From Isoetes taiwanensis (taxonomy: Eukaryota; Streptophyta; Lycopodiopsida; Isoetales; Isoetaceae), in assembly GCA_021234155.1 (NCBI GenBank), contig JAJEKV010000057.1, forward strand, positions 7,717,956-7,781,955: a stretch of DNA of 64,000 nt, read 5' to 3'. The notes beneath the pieces are model-generated. The model was not told the origin of the DNA and did no database searches. It saw only the letters and a list, made by a program, of their open reading frames with translations. The position numbers were made by a program, and so were the translations under genes. Of the stretch, positions 45,088 through 56,697 are shown piece after piece. How positions within the stretch are numbered: position 1 is the stretch's first letter; each line of letters starts with the position of its first letter.

Positions 45088-45499
45088 TATATTCATAGAG
45101 GGGTGATGCTTTGCCTCGATCAAACCTTAGAGGGGTGATCGCGCGGATGATTGGATTAAGCGAGACATGACATCCGGTGTGCTCGTTTCGTGGTCATAGC
45201 GGTGTCTCTTATGATGGAGAATAATAAAAGAGAGGTGTCTGGAATATATGAAAGAGCTGCGGGGATCTTGAAGATAGAATGGATGTTCAACCGCCTCGAT
45301 AATGTGTTCTATGAAGCGAGAGGTGTGTTCTAGTGCCTTCACTCCGCGGGTATGTCTCGGTTGTGGAGATAGATCATAGCGGCCCACTTGCAAAGTCGCA
45401 CAATCTAATGTCGCATGCGGTGGTTTGTCATTTCACCGGCCAGTTCCTTGATCTCAAGAGGATGGGATTTTGGTTGAAACAACATGCAAAGTTGGGATT

Positions 45500-46271
45500 G
45501 CCTCCGCGATGAGTCTCTCAAAGTTTTGGATAGGCAAAACAATTATTTCTTAGTGATGTTTGGGTATTCTATTGCTGTTGATAAACTAGTGGAGCGCGGG
45601 AGTGGATCCTTTGTGGGGACATTATCTCTCAGACGTATACACCCCCGGATTTCTTCCTAATAAGTCCGGGGTGCACGTCAGATGCCCCGCCGGGTTTGCA
45701 TTGGAGGACTTCCCAATTGAGTTGCAGGTTCCAGACTTCTTGGTCTCCATTGCCAATGGATTAGGGTTGCACCTTGCTCATTGATTACCAATGGTCCTCA
45801 GGGGATTTGTATTTCCCTTCCCACAGGCTTCCTCCCCAAGTCCTGTGGTTGTTAAAAAGTGGTCCACTCTTTTAAAAATATAAATTATCTTTGCTTAATG
45901 GCCTAGAGCTTGCCAACTGTTTCCTCGATGTTGAGGCCTTCTCTGGCAGTCGTGTGCAGACCCTCCATTCGCCTTCCTCCCTCGCTTCCCCGCTCCCTAC
46001 TTCTTCTTCCCCGCTGCCATCCCCTACTTCAACTCCGCTTCCTACACCTGTCCTGCCATCACCCCCTTCTTCGTCTTCTACCCTAGCCATTGGCACACTC
46101 CCCGCAGCCCATAATTGTCTTTCTTCGACCAACAAGAATTTGGACATGATTGCACGCATAAGCAAGAGCCGTATTGAAGAAGAATGGTCCATTGCCCGCA
46201 TGAAAAAAGCTCGGAGGAGGAATAGCTTTGCACCACAACCTTCTCAGATCTATTTCCTTAACCCACATTGA
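45500..46271 (+). pseudogene. LINE B ORF1-like region
   Basis: Readable pieces are 45602-45784, starting MDPLWGHYLSDVYTPGFLPN and including FPIELQVPDFLVSIANGLG, and 45891-46271 with the Ser/Pro/Thr-rich linker and EEEWSIARMKKARRRNSF. The first piece supplies the DUF4283-like part that is broken in copy A. Frames change several times. Confidence 0.65.
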
Positions 46272-46396
46272 GCCAACTCTCCACCAATGCACTACGCTGG
46301 CCCAATACCTTAAACACATTGGGCTGATCAAGTGGAGAATGAGTCTAATATACAAGTTGATATGGACTTAGAACATCCCCCACATCCACCTGATCA

Positions 46397-49300
46397 ATGA
46401 AGTTAATCTCCTGGAATGTGCGGGGGGTTGCCTCCTCCCCTACTAAAAGGAGCAGGTTGTCCATGGCCCTGACTAGGTGGGACTCAGATTTCATTTGTTT
46501 GCAAGAGCATAAATGCAAGAAAGAGGATGCCTACAAAGTTGCAGCAGTAATAAATAGACAATACAATGTTCTGGTGGCGGCCGCAGACTCGGCGAAGGCT
46601 GGTGTCCTTACAGCATGGAGGAGGACTATTACATTATCATTTACTCAGGTTGACAAATTTGGCCGGTGGATCATAGTCAAGTGGTTTGATAAAGGGCAAG
46701 AATGGGGATTGGTTAATGTGTATGCGCATAATCGACCACGCCGAGAGGCGATGGGCTTCTTTGCGTTCAAATATCGAGGTTAGGATCCTCGTTGCATGGA
46801 TCATGGTGGGTGATTTTAACATGGTTGAGCTTGAGCAAGGCGGATGTGGCAGAGGTGCGAGAGATAGTCTGCAGGGGGCTTTGAGCGGGAGCAATGGCAC
46901 CGCTTAATGCAAGATTGTAGCTTCATAGAAGTTGAGGGTCCCTCAAGTTTTACTTGGTGTAATGGTTGGTTGGGTGGTGGTAGAGCGTATGCAAGACATG
47001 ATAGAGGTTATTATAATGCTTTGGTAGCAACCCTGTTGCCTGCTTTTCATCGTGAGAACTGTTGAATAATCGCAATTTCGACCATAATCCACGGTATTTT
47101 CTCTTGTTCTCATACGATTGGTGCATCTTTTGCCTCTAAGACATATTTCAAGTTGAATACATTTTTTCTTGAAGGATGATGATTTTTTGGCGGGTCTGAC
47201 AAAGTGTGGTTCACTTCTTTTCTCGACCACGGGGGCATGGCGGTATTGTTGATGCTCGGCCTTTGCAAAGTCTTTTTGCTAAAGGTTGGGGTCGTGAGCG
47301 GGCTTACGCTAACCAAAGCCTTCTCACGCTCTTTATCGACAACTTGAGGCATGCGTGTCTATTGTCCCATCAGATGGTCAAGTGGAGTAAGCAAATTTGT
47401 GTAGCATTCCGCGGATGGAGTCGAACAGTGCACTTTGCCGCGATTAAAGCCGGGTTGCAATGGTTCAAGGAGGGAGACCGATGTGTGTGTTTTTCTTCAG
47501 AGCTGCCAAAAAAACAAGAAAGCTAGCTGATCTCTTCATCTCCGCGGTAGCGGGATGGGCGTGTTGTTTCAGATCCGGTGAGCTTAGAGGCTTTTTGCAT
47601 AATCACTTTTCAGCTTTCTTCATCGCTTTCTGCGTCTTCCTTTTCGGTCCCAGATTTTCAAGCTGCCTTGCTTTGCTAAGGTTCACCCTATAGTCATCAA
47701 TGAGCAAAGGGCCACTTTAGAGGCTGAGATAAGCCAAAATGATTTAGTGAGGCCACATTTTTCTCTCAAAGAGGGCAAATGTCCGGTCTTGATGGTATTC
47801 CAAGTGGAGTTTTTCCAGAGTATTGGGATTGGCTTGGTGTAGATGTGTATGATGCTTTTCGAGGATTTTAAAAGACAGAGGCACTGGACAAAATCCTCAA
47901 CTCTGGTTGCATCTCCCTTATTCCAAAATGTAAGGATCCCTCTTCCATTTCAGATTGAAGCCCATTACTTTGTTGTCCTCGGTGCAGGCAAGATCTTTGC
48001 TAAAGCTTTTGCTCGGAAGCTTTGTGGCGTGTTACCGAGTCCATCTCTTCCCACGGTCCGGGTTTCTTGCCCGCGGGGTGTATTTTTGAACAATGTGGCA
48101 GCAACATATGAGGGTCTCTATTGGGCTAGAATGCATGGTTACCCCATTGTGTACTTGAAGTTGGATTTTGCAAAAGCATATGGCGGTGTTGGACTGAGTT
48201 TCTGGAGCGGTGCCTTTACGCCTTGGTTTTGGTGCCGGTTTGGGTAAGGATGTTATGAAACTTCACTATTACGCTCGTTCTTGAGTTCTTTTCAAGGAGA
48301 ACCATCAACATTTTTTCAGTGTGGGACGCTGGCATTCGCCCGGTCGTCCTTTTGGCAACTTTTTTTTTTTTTACAATTGTGGAGATTCTTTCTCGTATTC
48401 TCTCTTGCGGTCACGGGGAAGGCATCCCGCATGGTCTTCCCATGAATCTTGGTTCACAAGAGATTCAGAATCGGTATGTGAGATGACACTTTCTTATTCT
48501 TAATGGTCGATGAGCGTAATTTGCAGAACGCCATTTCCTTGTTAGACGTTTCTCTTTGGCTTCGGTATCTTTGTTGGGTGGCAAAAAGTGTACTGCCACT
48601 GTGGCCCTAGACTCTCCGGTGCCATCTTACGTGGTTGCATTTCCATGGAAGGTTCTTCCTCATGGGAAGGCAACTAAGCTTCTAGGCATTCAGGTTGGTA
48701 TACACCTCTCATCCGGAGACGCGTGGGATGTCATTATTAAGGGGTTGGAAAGGCATTTGTTTTGGTGGTCCACGGCTAAAAGTTATCTATGGCTGGTCGT
48801 AATAAGCTGGTAAAGTCGGGCCTGAGTGGTACACATGTCTACATGGCATCCATCTTGTTAGCCTGCCGACAAAGATGCAGCTCATTGTTAAATCTTGTCG
48901 GGAACTTCATCCGGGTGGCACCCGAAGAAGGAGCTGATGTTAAAGTTAGGTTGGGCGAAAGTGCATTATGCCTAAACTTTGTGGGGGTTGGGATGATTCA
49001 CTTTCTCCTCCCGAGCAAGGTGTGCTGATCTCTAAGTTCATATGGCGGATTCTCAATAATGCCGATAGTTCTCCGGTTTTATGTCTCATTCACCAGTCTT
49101 TACAGATGTGCATTTCTTTTTTGGCTCTCCATCCATTAAGCCTCTCCTCCCATAGGCATTATTCTATCCGCTCTCTCCATATCCTAATGCATCTCCTTTC
49201 CTCAAGGGGTTGCTATGCTGGGGAGATTGTGCACACTTTGTTTGGTTCCATCCCATGGCCCACATGCATCCTATAGCCAGTTGGTGGATCCCTTTGGGTG

Positions 49301-50142
49301 GCGGCCGGGCGGATAGTCCCCGGTCTCTTGTCCATCCATTGGCCTTAGCGTCGGTGGCGGCGGCAGTGTGCTCACGGTCTGCATGGTATAATGAGACAAG
49401 ACCCCTATTGGCGTGGAATGAGTTCAAATTGAAGTTCCTTCTCCTTGATGGGACCAGGCCATTTGGGAAAAGGTAGGCTGCTACACTTCCTCCACACCCT
49501 GGCTGTGGCTCCCCCAACTACGGGTGGTTCATGGCGGTGTTAGAAGGAGCACTTGGTACACTCAATGTATGTGGTCCCGCTTCATCACAGGTGTTGCCTC
49601 CATCGCCAAAGTGGCCTTTGGTTATCCCCAGAACCTCATAAAAAAGCAGCGGTGGGTATGGGATAAATTGCTTCATCCTAAAAGCATCCCATTTTATGGT
49701 GGCGGATCACTCATAGATGCGTGCGGGTAAACATTGTTGTTCATCGATTTAGATCCGAAGTTTACGGATCCGCCCTCTTTACCTAGAGGGATGAGACAAT
49801 TGAGCCTTTGCTTTTTCTTGTGTCACCATGTTCGACTTGCTTGGCGGTGGCTTCCAGAGTCTTTTCCATTGTGATTTGAATAGTGGCAGCCCTATTGTGG
49901 TCTATCCTAGGTCTTGGGACAAGTTGGCAAAGAGGGCTTTCCACTTTAGATCTGCTTGGATCATCGGGTCCATCCGAAGAGAGGCAAATCTCTTCATCTT
50001 CAAGGGACAACTCTTTCAGGATGCATAGTGCTTAGCGATGCCGTGAGTAAGCATTGTGAAGGCGTACAAGTGTTCTTCCTTAAAGGATGACATCAAAAGT
50101 GTCATTTGGGAGCAATATCTTCAGATTCACACCTATTCATAG
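46397..50142 (+). pseudogene. LINE B ORF2: endonuclease and reverse transcriptase, frameshifted
   Basis: The first 340 bases are nearly identical to copy A (KLISWNVRGV.., one Arg/Lys change at VDRFGRW/VDKFGRW). Then follow IMVGDFNMVELEQGG, RT fragments with YPIVYLKLDFAKAYGGVG (motif A), a corrupted YADD at about 48474-48490 (CGGTATGTGAGATGACAC), LLGIQVGIHLSSG, MAGRNKLVKSGLSGTHVYMA and the end HTYS at 50142. The frameshift positions differ from copy A, so the parental ORF2 was probably intact and the breaks are recent or artefactual. Confidence 0.85.
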
Positions 50143-50599
50143 TACACACTTGTGCTCATGGTGATCTGTGTTCTCTGCTTTTCTATGTTATGCATGTGGT
50201 GGGTAGTGTTGCTCTAGTGGATATTTTCTCCACTGGGTTTTGAGTCCCCCATGTACTCTTTGTATTCTTTTGAGTAATAAAGGTCCACGTTCATCAAAAA
50301 AAAAAAAAAAACCTTAGAGGGGTTATCCTTGCTTGATGAAACTTTAGTTGTAGCACAACTTTACAGTTGCGTCGATCTGCAATAAGACCTTAATTCTATT
50401 TAGACATAAATATATAGAGGGATTATGCCTTGCTCGATCAAACCTCAATCATACTTAGAGATAAATTATAGAGGGTTTACAGCTTAATCAATCAAACCTT
50501 AAAGCGTTATCATTGCTCGATCAAACTATAGTTGTGGTACAACTTCACAGTTATGTCCTTCGGCGAGTTCATGAAGTGTCAGCACGCTCATAAAACAAC

Positions 50600-50630
50600 C
50601 GACCAAGATGGGACTCGAACCCATAATCTC
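50600..50630 (-). pseudogene. tRNA-Arg 3' half, block B
   Basis: Same 70-bp duplication as at 37992-38022. Confidence 0.85.
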
Positions 50631-50669
50631 GGCGAGTTCATGAAGTGTCAGCACGCTCATAAAACAAAC

Positions 50670-50742
50670 CGACCAAGATGGGACTCGAACCCATAATCTC
50701 CCGCTCCGGAGGCGAGCACCTTGTCCATTAGGCCACATGGTC
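50670..50742 (-). tRNA. tRNA-Arg(CCG)-like gene, intact
   Basis: 73 nt, full cloverleaf with loop CTCCGGA (anticodon CCG), anticodon stem CTCGC/GCGGG and intact A and B boxes. One D-stem base differs from the copy at 63852 (AAGGTGCTC for AAGGCGCTC). No intron and no encoded CCA, as expected for a nuclear gene. Functional status is unknown. Confidence 0.8.
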
Positions 50743-51644
50743 ATTGCTATATTTGGATTTTCACCTGAGACACTAGGATGGTTTGTGTTTTTCTTTTAAG
50801 TAAGAAACAAGAATGGTAGGCAACCATCTAAACGACTCAAAAAGGATTTTTTTTTTATCAACCCACAACTAGTAGTATATAAGAACAATCCCACAAAATT
50901 CATACATACGCTAAATCTATCCCTATGTATGTATTCTATAGAAAACCATAAACTAACATGTAATGGATTTGGGACCAAAAGAATCTAAGAACACAAGATT
51001 TATAGCTCATTTATATGCCCTAGTACTGCATTGTAGTGTTGCCTAATGAAACCTTTGTTTTTTGTTTAATATAATCCAACAGTAATTTCCATTATTTTGC
51101 AAAAAAAAGAGAAAAGAAAAAGAGAGTAATTTGTTAAGCCAATTTGGCAGGTTCACATATTACTTAATCTTTCATTACTTCTTATTCAATATAATGGAAA
51201 TATGTATGCCTTATATTATATTTTAACCAAGTAAAAGCAACATAACAAAAAATCAACTAATGCTCCAACTTGATCAAACTTCATGTTGACCAACCTTGAA
51301 CGATTTAGTCATATATATTCATAGAGGGTGATGCTTTGCTTTCGATCAAACCTTAGAGGGGTTATCCTTGCTTGATGAAACTTTAGTTGTAGCACAACTT
51401 TTACAGCTTGCATCGATCCGCAATAAGACCTTAATTCTATTTAGACATAAATCTATAGAGGGATTATGTCTTGCCGATCAAACCTCAATCATACTTTAGA
51501 AATAAATTATAGAGGGTTTACGGCTTAATCAATCAAACCTTAGAGCGTTATCATTTGCTCGATCAAACTATAGTCGCGGGTACAACTTCACGCTTATGTC
51601 GCCCGGCGAGTTCATGAAGTGTCAAAGACGCTCATAAAGCAAAG

Positions 51645-51714
51645 CCACCAAGATGGGACTCGAACCCATAATCTCCCCACCGGAGCGGCGCCTTGTCCAT
51701 TAGGCCACATGGTC
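51645..51714 (-). pseudogene. Decayed tRNA-Arg copy
   Basis: Counterpart of the intact 39031-39103, but with deletions in the anticodon arm and a changed acceptor end. B box intact. Confidence 0.7.
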
Positions 51715-52170
51715 ATTGCTATATTTGGATTTTCACCTGAGACACTAGGATGGTTTGTGTTTTTCTTTTAAGTAAGAAACAAGAATGGTAGGCAACCATC
51801 TAAACCTGACTCAAAAAGGATTTTTTTTTATCAACCTTACAACTAGCCGTATATAAGAACAATCCCACAAAATTCGTACATCTGCTAAATCTATCCCTAT
51901 GACGTATTCTATAGAAAACCATAAACTAACTTGTAATGGATTTGGGACCAAAAGAGTCTAAGAACACAAGATTTATAGCTCATTTATATGCCTAGTACAG
52001 ATTGCAGTGTTGCGCCTAATGAAACCTTTGTTTTTGTTCAATATAATCCAACAGTAATTTGGCGTATTTCGCAAAAAAGAGAAAAGAAAAAGAAAAAGAG
52101 AGTAATTTGGCAGGTTCGCATATTACGAATCATTCGTACTTCTTAGTCAATATAATGAAGATATGTATGC

Positions 52171-52358
52171 CGTGTTGCAAACCCAATATTTGTTGTTTGG
52201 TGCCTCCAGAACAACTCATATTGTTCTAAGTACTTCCAAAATAGCTTTGGTTCATATTCTCGCAATTGATCCCAAATAACTTAGGTGTCATGAATTAATT
52301 ACTATCAATAAACTACCTTCAAAACCATAGTATTCAAATTTCTGTCATTGTGTGGGCA
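52171..52358. mobile_element. Fragment of Helitron 4-type sequence, block B
   Basis: Counterpart of 39555-39743, again matching 26065-26246. Confidence 0.8.
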
Positions 52359-54552
52359 TCTTATATTATAAAATTATACCGTATGTCCGTTGTGAATGGT
52401 GCCCTAGATCGGACGGTTGAGGATTTGATAGATCAACGGTGAAGATGACGTGTGCGTGTTTTCAACCAAAATTTCATCTTGATGTGCGCAATCCGACAGT
52501 TAAAGGGTTGAAGGGAAAAGGGAAAAGGGAAAAGGGAAAAGGGAAGGGAAAAAGGAAAGAAAGGAAAAGAGAGGGGAACCAGAGAAAAACGAAAAGGGAG
52601 AAAAAAGGGAAAGGGAAAATGGAAAGGGAAAGCAAAGGGGCATGGAAAAGGTAAAGGGAAGAGAAAGGGGGAAGGGGGAGAGCAAAAAGAACACTGAGAA
52701 GGAAAAGGGTGAGGAAAGGTAGAAAAGCGAAGGGAAAGGGAAAAGGACGGGAAAAGGGAAAAAGGGCATGGGGAAAAGAGGAAGAGAAATGGAGGAAAAG
52801 AGAAGCGGAAAAAAGGAAGAGAGAAAGGAGGGAGGACATGGGAAAAGGGAAAAGGAAAAGAACACAGGAGGGAGGAAAGGTAAGGAAAAAGACTACGAGA
52901 AGAGGGAAAGGGTGGGCAAAAGGAAGGAAGAAAGAACAATTTGTAAAAGGGAAAGAGAAATAAAGGAAGCAAAAAAAAAAAAGACATGAGAAAAAAGAAA
53001 AGGAAAAATAAAAGAAAAAGGAGGCAGTCGAGAGGGAAATGGAAGGGAAAAGGGCACGAAAAAAAGCAAAAGAGAGGGGAACCAGAGAAAAACGAAAAGG
53101 GAGAAAAAAGGGAAAGGGAAAATGGAAAGGGAAAGCAAAGGGGCATGGAAAAGGTAAAGGGAAGAGAAAGGGAAGGGAAAAAAAGAACACCGAGAAGGAA
53201 AAGGGTGAGGAAAGGTAGAAAAGCCGAAGGGAAAGGGAAAAGGGCGGAAAAAAAAAAAAAAGAGCATGGGGAAAAGAGGAAGAGAAATGGAGGAAAAGAG
53301 AAGCGGAAAAAAAAGGAAGAGAAAGGAGGGAGGACATGGGAAAAGGGAAAAGAAAAAGAACAGGGGGAGGGAGGAAAGGTAAAGGAAAAAGACTACTGAG
53401 AAGAGGGAAAAGGGTGGGCAAAAGGAAGGAAGAAAAGGGCACTGCATAAAAAGGGAAAGAGAAATAAAGGGAAGCAAAAAAGACATGAGGAAAAAAAGAA
53501 AAGGAAAAAATAAAAGAAAAAGGAGGCAAGTCGAGAGGGAAATGGAAGGAAAAGGGCAAAAAAAAAAGCAAAAAGAGAGAAAGGGTTGGGAGAGGAGGAA
53601 AAAGGGAGGAAAAAGGTCATTGGTAAAAAAAAAGAAAAAAAAAGAAAAGGGGAAGGGAAAAGGGAAGCGAAGGGGGTGGGATGGGAGAAAAGTAAAATAA
53701 GAAAAGGTAAAAAGGAAAAATGAATGAAAAGGGAGGGAAAAAAAAGAAGGGGAGATAGAAAAAAAAAAAAGCGAGGGGGGGGAAATGGAAAAGGCAAACG
53801 TGGGGGTAAAATGGGAAAATAGAAAGGGAGGTGAACGAAAAAAGGAAGAGCAAAATAGAAAAAGAAAAAAGAGAAGGAAAAGAGGGAAAAGGAGGGGGAG
53901 GAGGAAGAAGAGGAAAAATGTGAAGAAAGGGGAAAAGAGGATTGAAAAAGCATGGGAAAATAGAAGAGAAAGGGACATGGGAAAAAAGGGGAAGAGGAAA
54001 AAGATGAGGAAAGGGGAAAAAGGAAGGAAAAAATGGACATGGAAAAAGGGAAAGGGAAAAACAAAAAGAAAAAAAAAAAAAAGGGGGGGGAAAGGGAGGG
54101 AAAAGGGCACTAGAAAAAGGGGGAAAATGGAAGGGTTTGGGAAGGGAGGAAAAATGAAGGAAAAAAGGAAAAAAAAAAGAAAAGTTGGGGAGAAAGAAAG
54201 GGAAAAGGGAAAGGAAAGGGGAAAGGGGGAAGAAAAAACTTGGAAAAAAGGGCATGAGGAAAGGAGGAAGAGGGAAATGGGAAAAGGGAGGGGGGAAAGG
54301 GCACAGGAAAAGCGAAAAAAGGGCAACTATAAATTGGAGAAAAGGGAAGGGGAGAATAGAAAAGGAAAAACAGGGAAGCAGAAAACAGAAAAGGGAAATG
54401 AGGGAAATGGAATAATGGAAAAAGAAAAAGGTAAATTGGAAAATATAAAAAGGGAAAAGGGGCAGGGGAAAAATAGAAAAAAAAAAGTAAAGGCAAAGGG
54501 AAAGAGAAAAGGTAAGGGAAAGTGGAAAATGTGGTGAAATGCTCTTGATTAT
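52359..54552 (+). mobile_element. Helitron 9 (block B copy of Helitron 7)
   Basis: Starts TCTTATATTATAAAATTATA after A52358, has the polypurine tract at 52500-54530 with the internal duplication (GGCATGGAAAAGGTAAA at about 52639 and 53143), and stops where Helitron 10 begins. Confidence 0.82.
52500..54530 (+). repeat. Polypurine tract in Helitron 9
   Basis: About 2.0 kb A/G-rich, collinear with 39897-41937. Confidence 0.9.
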
Positions 54553-56329
54553 TCTTATATTATAAAATTATACCGTATGTCCATTGTGAATGGTGCTCTA
54601 GATCGGACGGTTGAGGATTTGATGGATCAACGGTGAAGATGACGTGTGCATGTTTTCAACCAAAATTTCATCTTGATCATTGCTTCAATATAATTTGTGC
54701 AATCCGACAGTTAAAGGGTTGAAGGGAAAAGGGAAAAGGGAAAAGGGAAGGGAAAAAGGAAAGAAAGGAAAAGAGAGGGGAAACTGAGAAAAAAGAAAAG
54801 GGAGAAAAAAGGGAAAGGGAAAGCAAAGGGGCATGGAAAAGGTAAAGGGAAGAGAAAGGGGGAAGGGGGAGAGCAAAAAGGACACTGAGAAGGAAAAGGG
54901 TGAGGAAAGGTAGAAAAGCGAAGGGAAAGGGAAAAGGAAAAGGACGGAAAAGGGAAAAAAAGGGCATGGGGAAAAGAGGAAGAGAAATGGAGGAAAAGAG
55001 AAAGGAAAAAGGAAGAGAGAAAGGAGGGAGGACAGGGGAAAAGGGAAAAGGAAAAGAACACAGGAGGGAGGAAAGGTAAGGAAAAAGACTACGAGAAGAG
55101 GGAAAGGGTGGGCAAAGGGAAGGAAGAAAGGGCACTGTAAAAAGGGAAAGAGAAATAAAGGGAAGCAAAAAAAAGACATGAGAAAAAAGAAAAGGAAAAA
55201 AATAAAAAGAAAAAGGAGAGGCCGAGAGGAAATGGAAGGAAAAGGGCACTAAAAAAAAAAAAAAAAAGAGAGAAAGGGTTGGGAGAGGATGAAAAAGGAA
55301 GGGAAAAAGGTCATTGGTAAAAAAGAATTCAAAAGAAAAAGGGGAAGGGGGAAAGGGAAGCGAAGGGGGTGGGATGGGAGAAAAGTAAAATAAGAAAAGG
55401 TAAAAGGAAAAAGGGAATGTGAAAAGGGGAGGGAAAAAAAGGAAGGGGGAGATAGAAAAAAAAAAGCGAGGAGGGGGGAAATGGAAAAGGCAAACGTGGG
55501 GTAAAATGGGAAAATAGAAAGGGGAGGTGAACGAAAAGGAAGAGCAAAATAGAAAAAGAAAAAGAGAAGGAAAAGAGGGAAAAGGAGGGGGAAGGAGGAA
55601 GAAGAGGAAAAATGTGAAGAAAGGGGAAAAGAGGATTGAAAAAAGCATGGGAAAATAGAAGAGAAAAGGGACATGGGAAAAAGGGGAAGAGGGAAAAGAT
55701 GAGGAAAGGGGAAAAAGGAAGGAAAAATGGACATGGAAAAAGGGAAAGGGAAAGAGCAAAAAGAAAAAAAAGGGGGAAAAGGGAGGGGAAAAGGGCACTA
55801 GAAAAAAGGGAAAATGGAAGGGCTGGGGAAGGGAGGAAAAATGAAGGGAAAAAAAAAAAAAAAAAGAAAAGGTGGGGGAGAAAGAAAGGAAAAAGGAAAG
55901 AAAAGGGAAAGGGGAAGAAAAACTGGAAAAAAGGGCATGAGGAAAGGAGGAAGAGGGAAATGGGAAAAGGGGGGGGAAAGCACCGGAAAAGCGAAAAAGG
56001 GCAACCATAAATTGGAGAAAAGGGAAGGGGAAAAAATAGAAAAAAAAAAGAGGAAAAAAAAAAGCGAGAAAAAGGAAATGAGGGAAATGGAATAATGGAA
56101 AAAAAAAAAGGTAAATTGGAAAATATAAAAAAGGAAAAGGGCAGGGGAAAAATAGAAAAAAAAAAAAAAGTAAAGGCAAAGGGAAAAGAGAAAAGGTAAG
56201 GGAAGTGGGAAAATGTGGTGAAATGCTCTTGATTATCTAATTTTAAAAGCGTGGATCCATTTAATGATTGCTCCAAGATATCATTTAAAAGTTCTAGCTA
56301 TGGGAAAAGAACGCCAGCACTTTAGCTAG
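54553..56329 (+). mobile_element. Helitron 10 (block B copy of Helitron 8)
   Basis: Starts TCTTATATTATAAAATTATA and ends TTAGCTAG at 56329 before host T. The hairpin is scrambled here (GGGAAAAGAACGCCAGCAC) although copy A is perfect, which fits local consensus error. Confidence 0.82.
54716..56212 (+). repeat. Polypurine tract in Helitron 10
   Basis: About 1.5 kb, collinear with 42125-43605. The minus-strand frame of 500 codons is low-complexity. Confidence 0.9.
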
Positions 56330-56697
56330 TTCTATAGAAAACCATAAACTAACTTGTAATGGATTTGGGACCAAAAGAATCTAAGAACACAAGATTTATA
56401 GCTCATTTATATGCCTAGTACAGATTGCAGTGTTGTGCCTAATGAAACCTTTGTTTTTGTTCAATATAATCCAACAGTAATTTGGCGTATTTCGCAAAAA
56501 AGAGAAAAGAAAAAGAAAAAGAGAGTAATTTGGCGTAATTTTGAGGGTTCACATATTACTTAATCATTCGTACTTCTTAGTCAATATAATGAAGATATGT
56601 ATGCCTTATATTATATTTTAGAACCAAGTAAGCCCAACCATCCATTGGTTTTAGTCAGGTTCACATATTACGAATCACTCGTACTTCTTAGTCAATA
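56330..56697 (-). repeat. tRNA-Arg tandem array, segment 8 (partial, rearranged)
   Basis: Counterpart of 43722-44088, including the 23-base filler before CAGGTTCACATATTACG. Confidence 0.82.

Larger units (their letters stand above)
45137..50308 (+). mobile_element. L1-type LINE, copy B
   Basis: Same element as copy A with the same ACCTTAGAGGGGT duplication on both sides (45122-45136 and 50309-50323), a shorter poly-A (about 18) and AATAAA at 50276. The identical target site and flanks show that it was copied with the block and did not insert independently. Confidence 0.92.
50309..52170 (-). repeat. tRNA-Arg tandem array, segment 7
   Basis: Counterpart of 37703-39554, with tRNA genes at 50670 and 51645 and the duplicated half tRNA at 50600. 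It ends at ATATGTATGCC. Confidence 0.92.
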
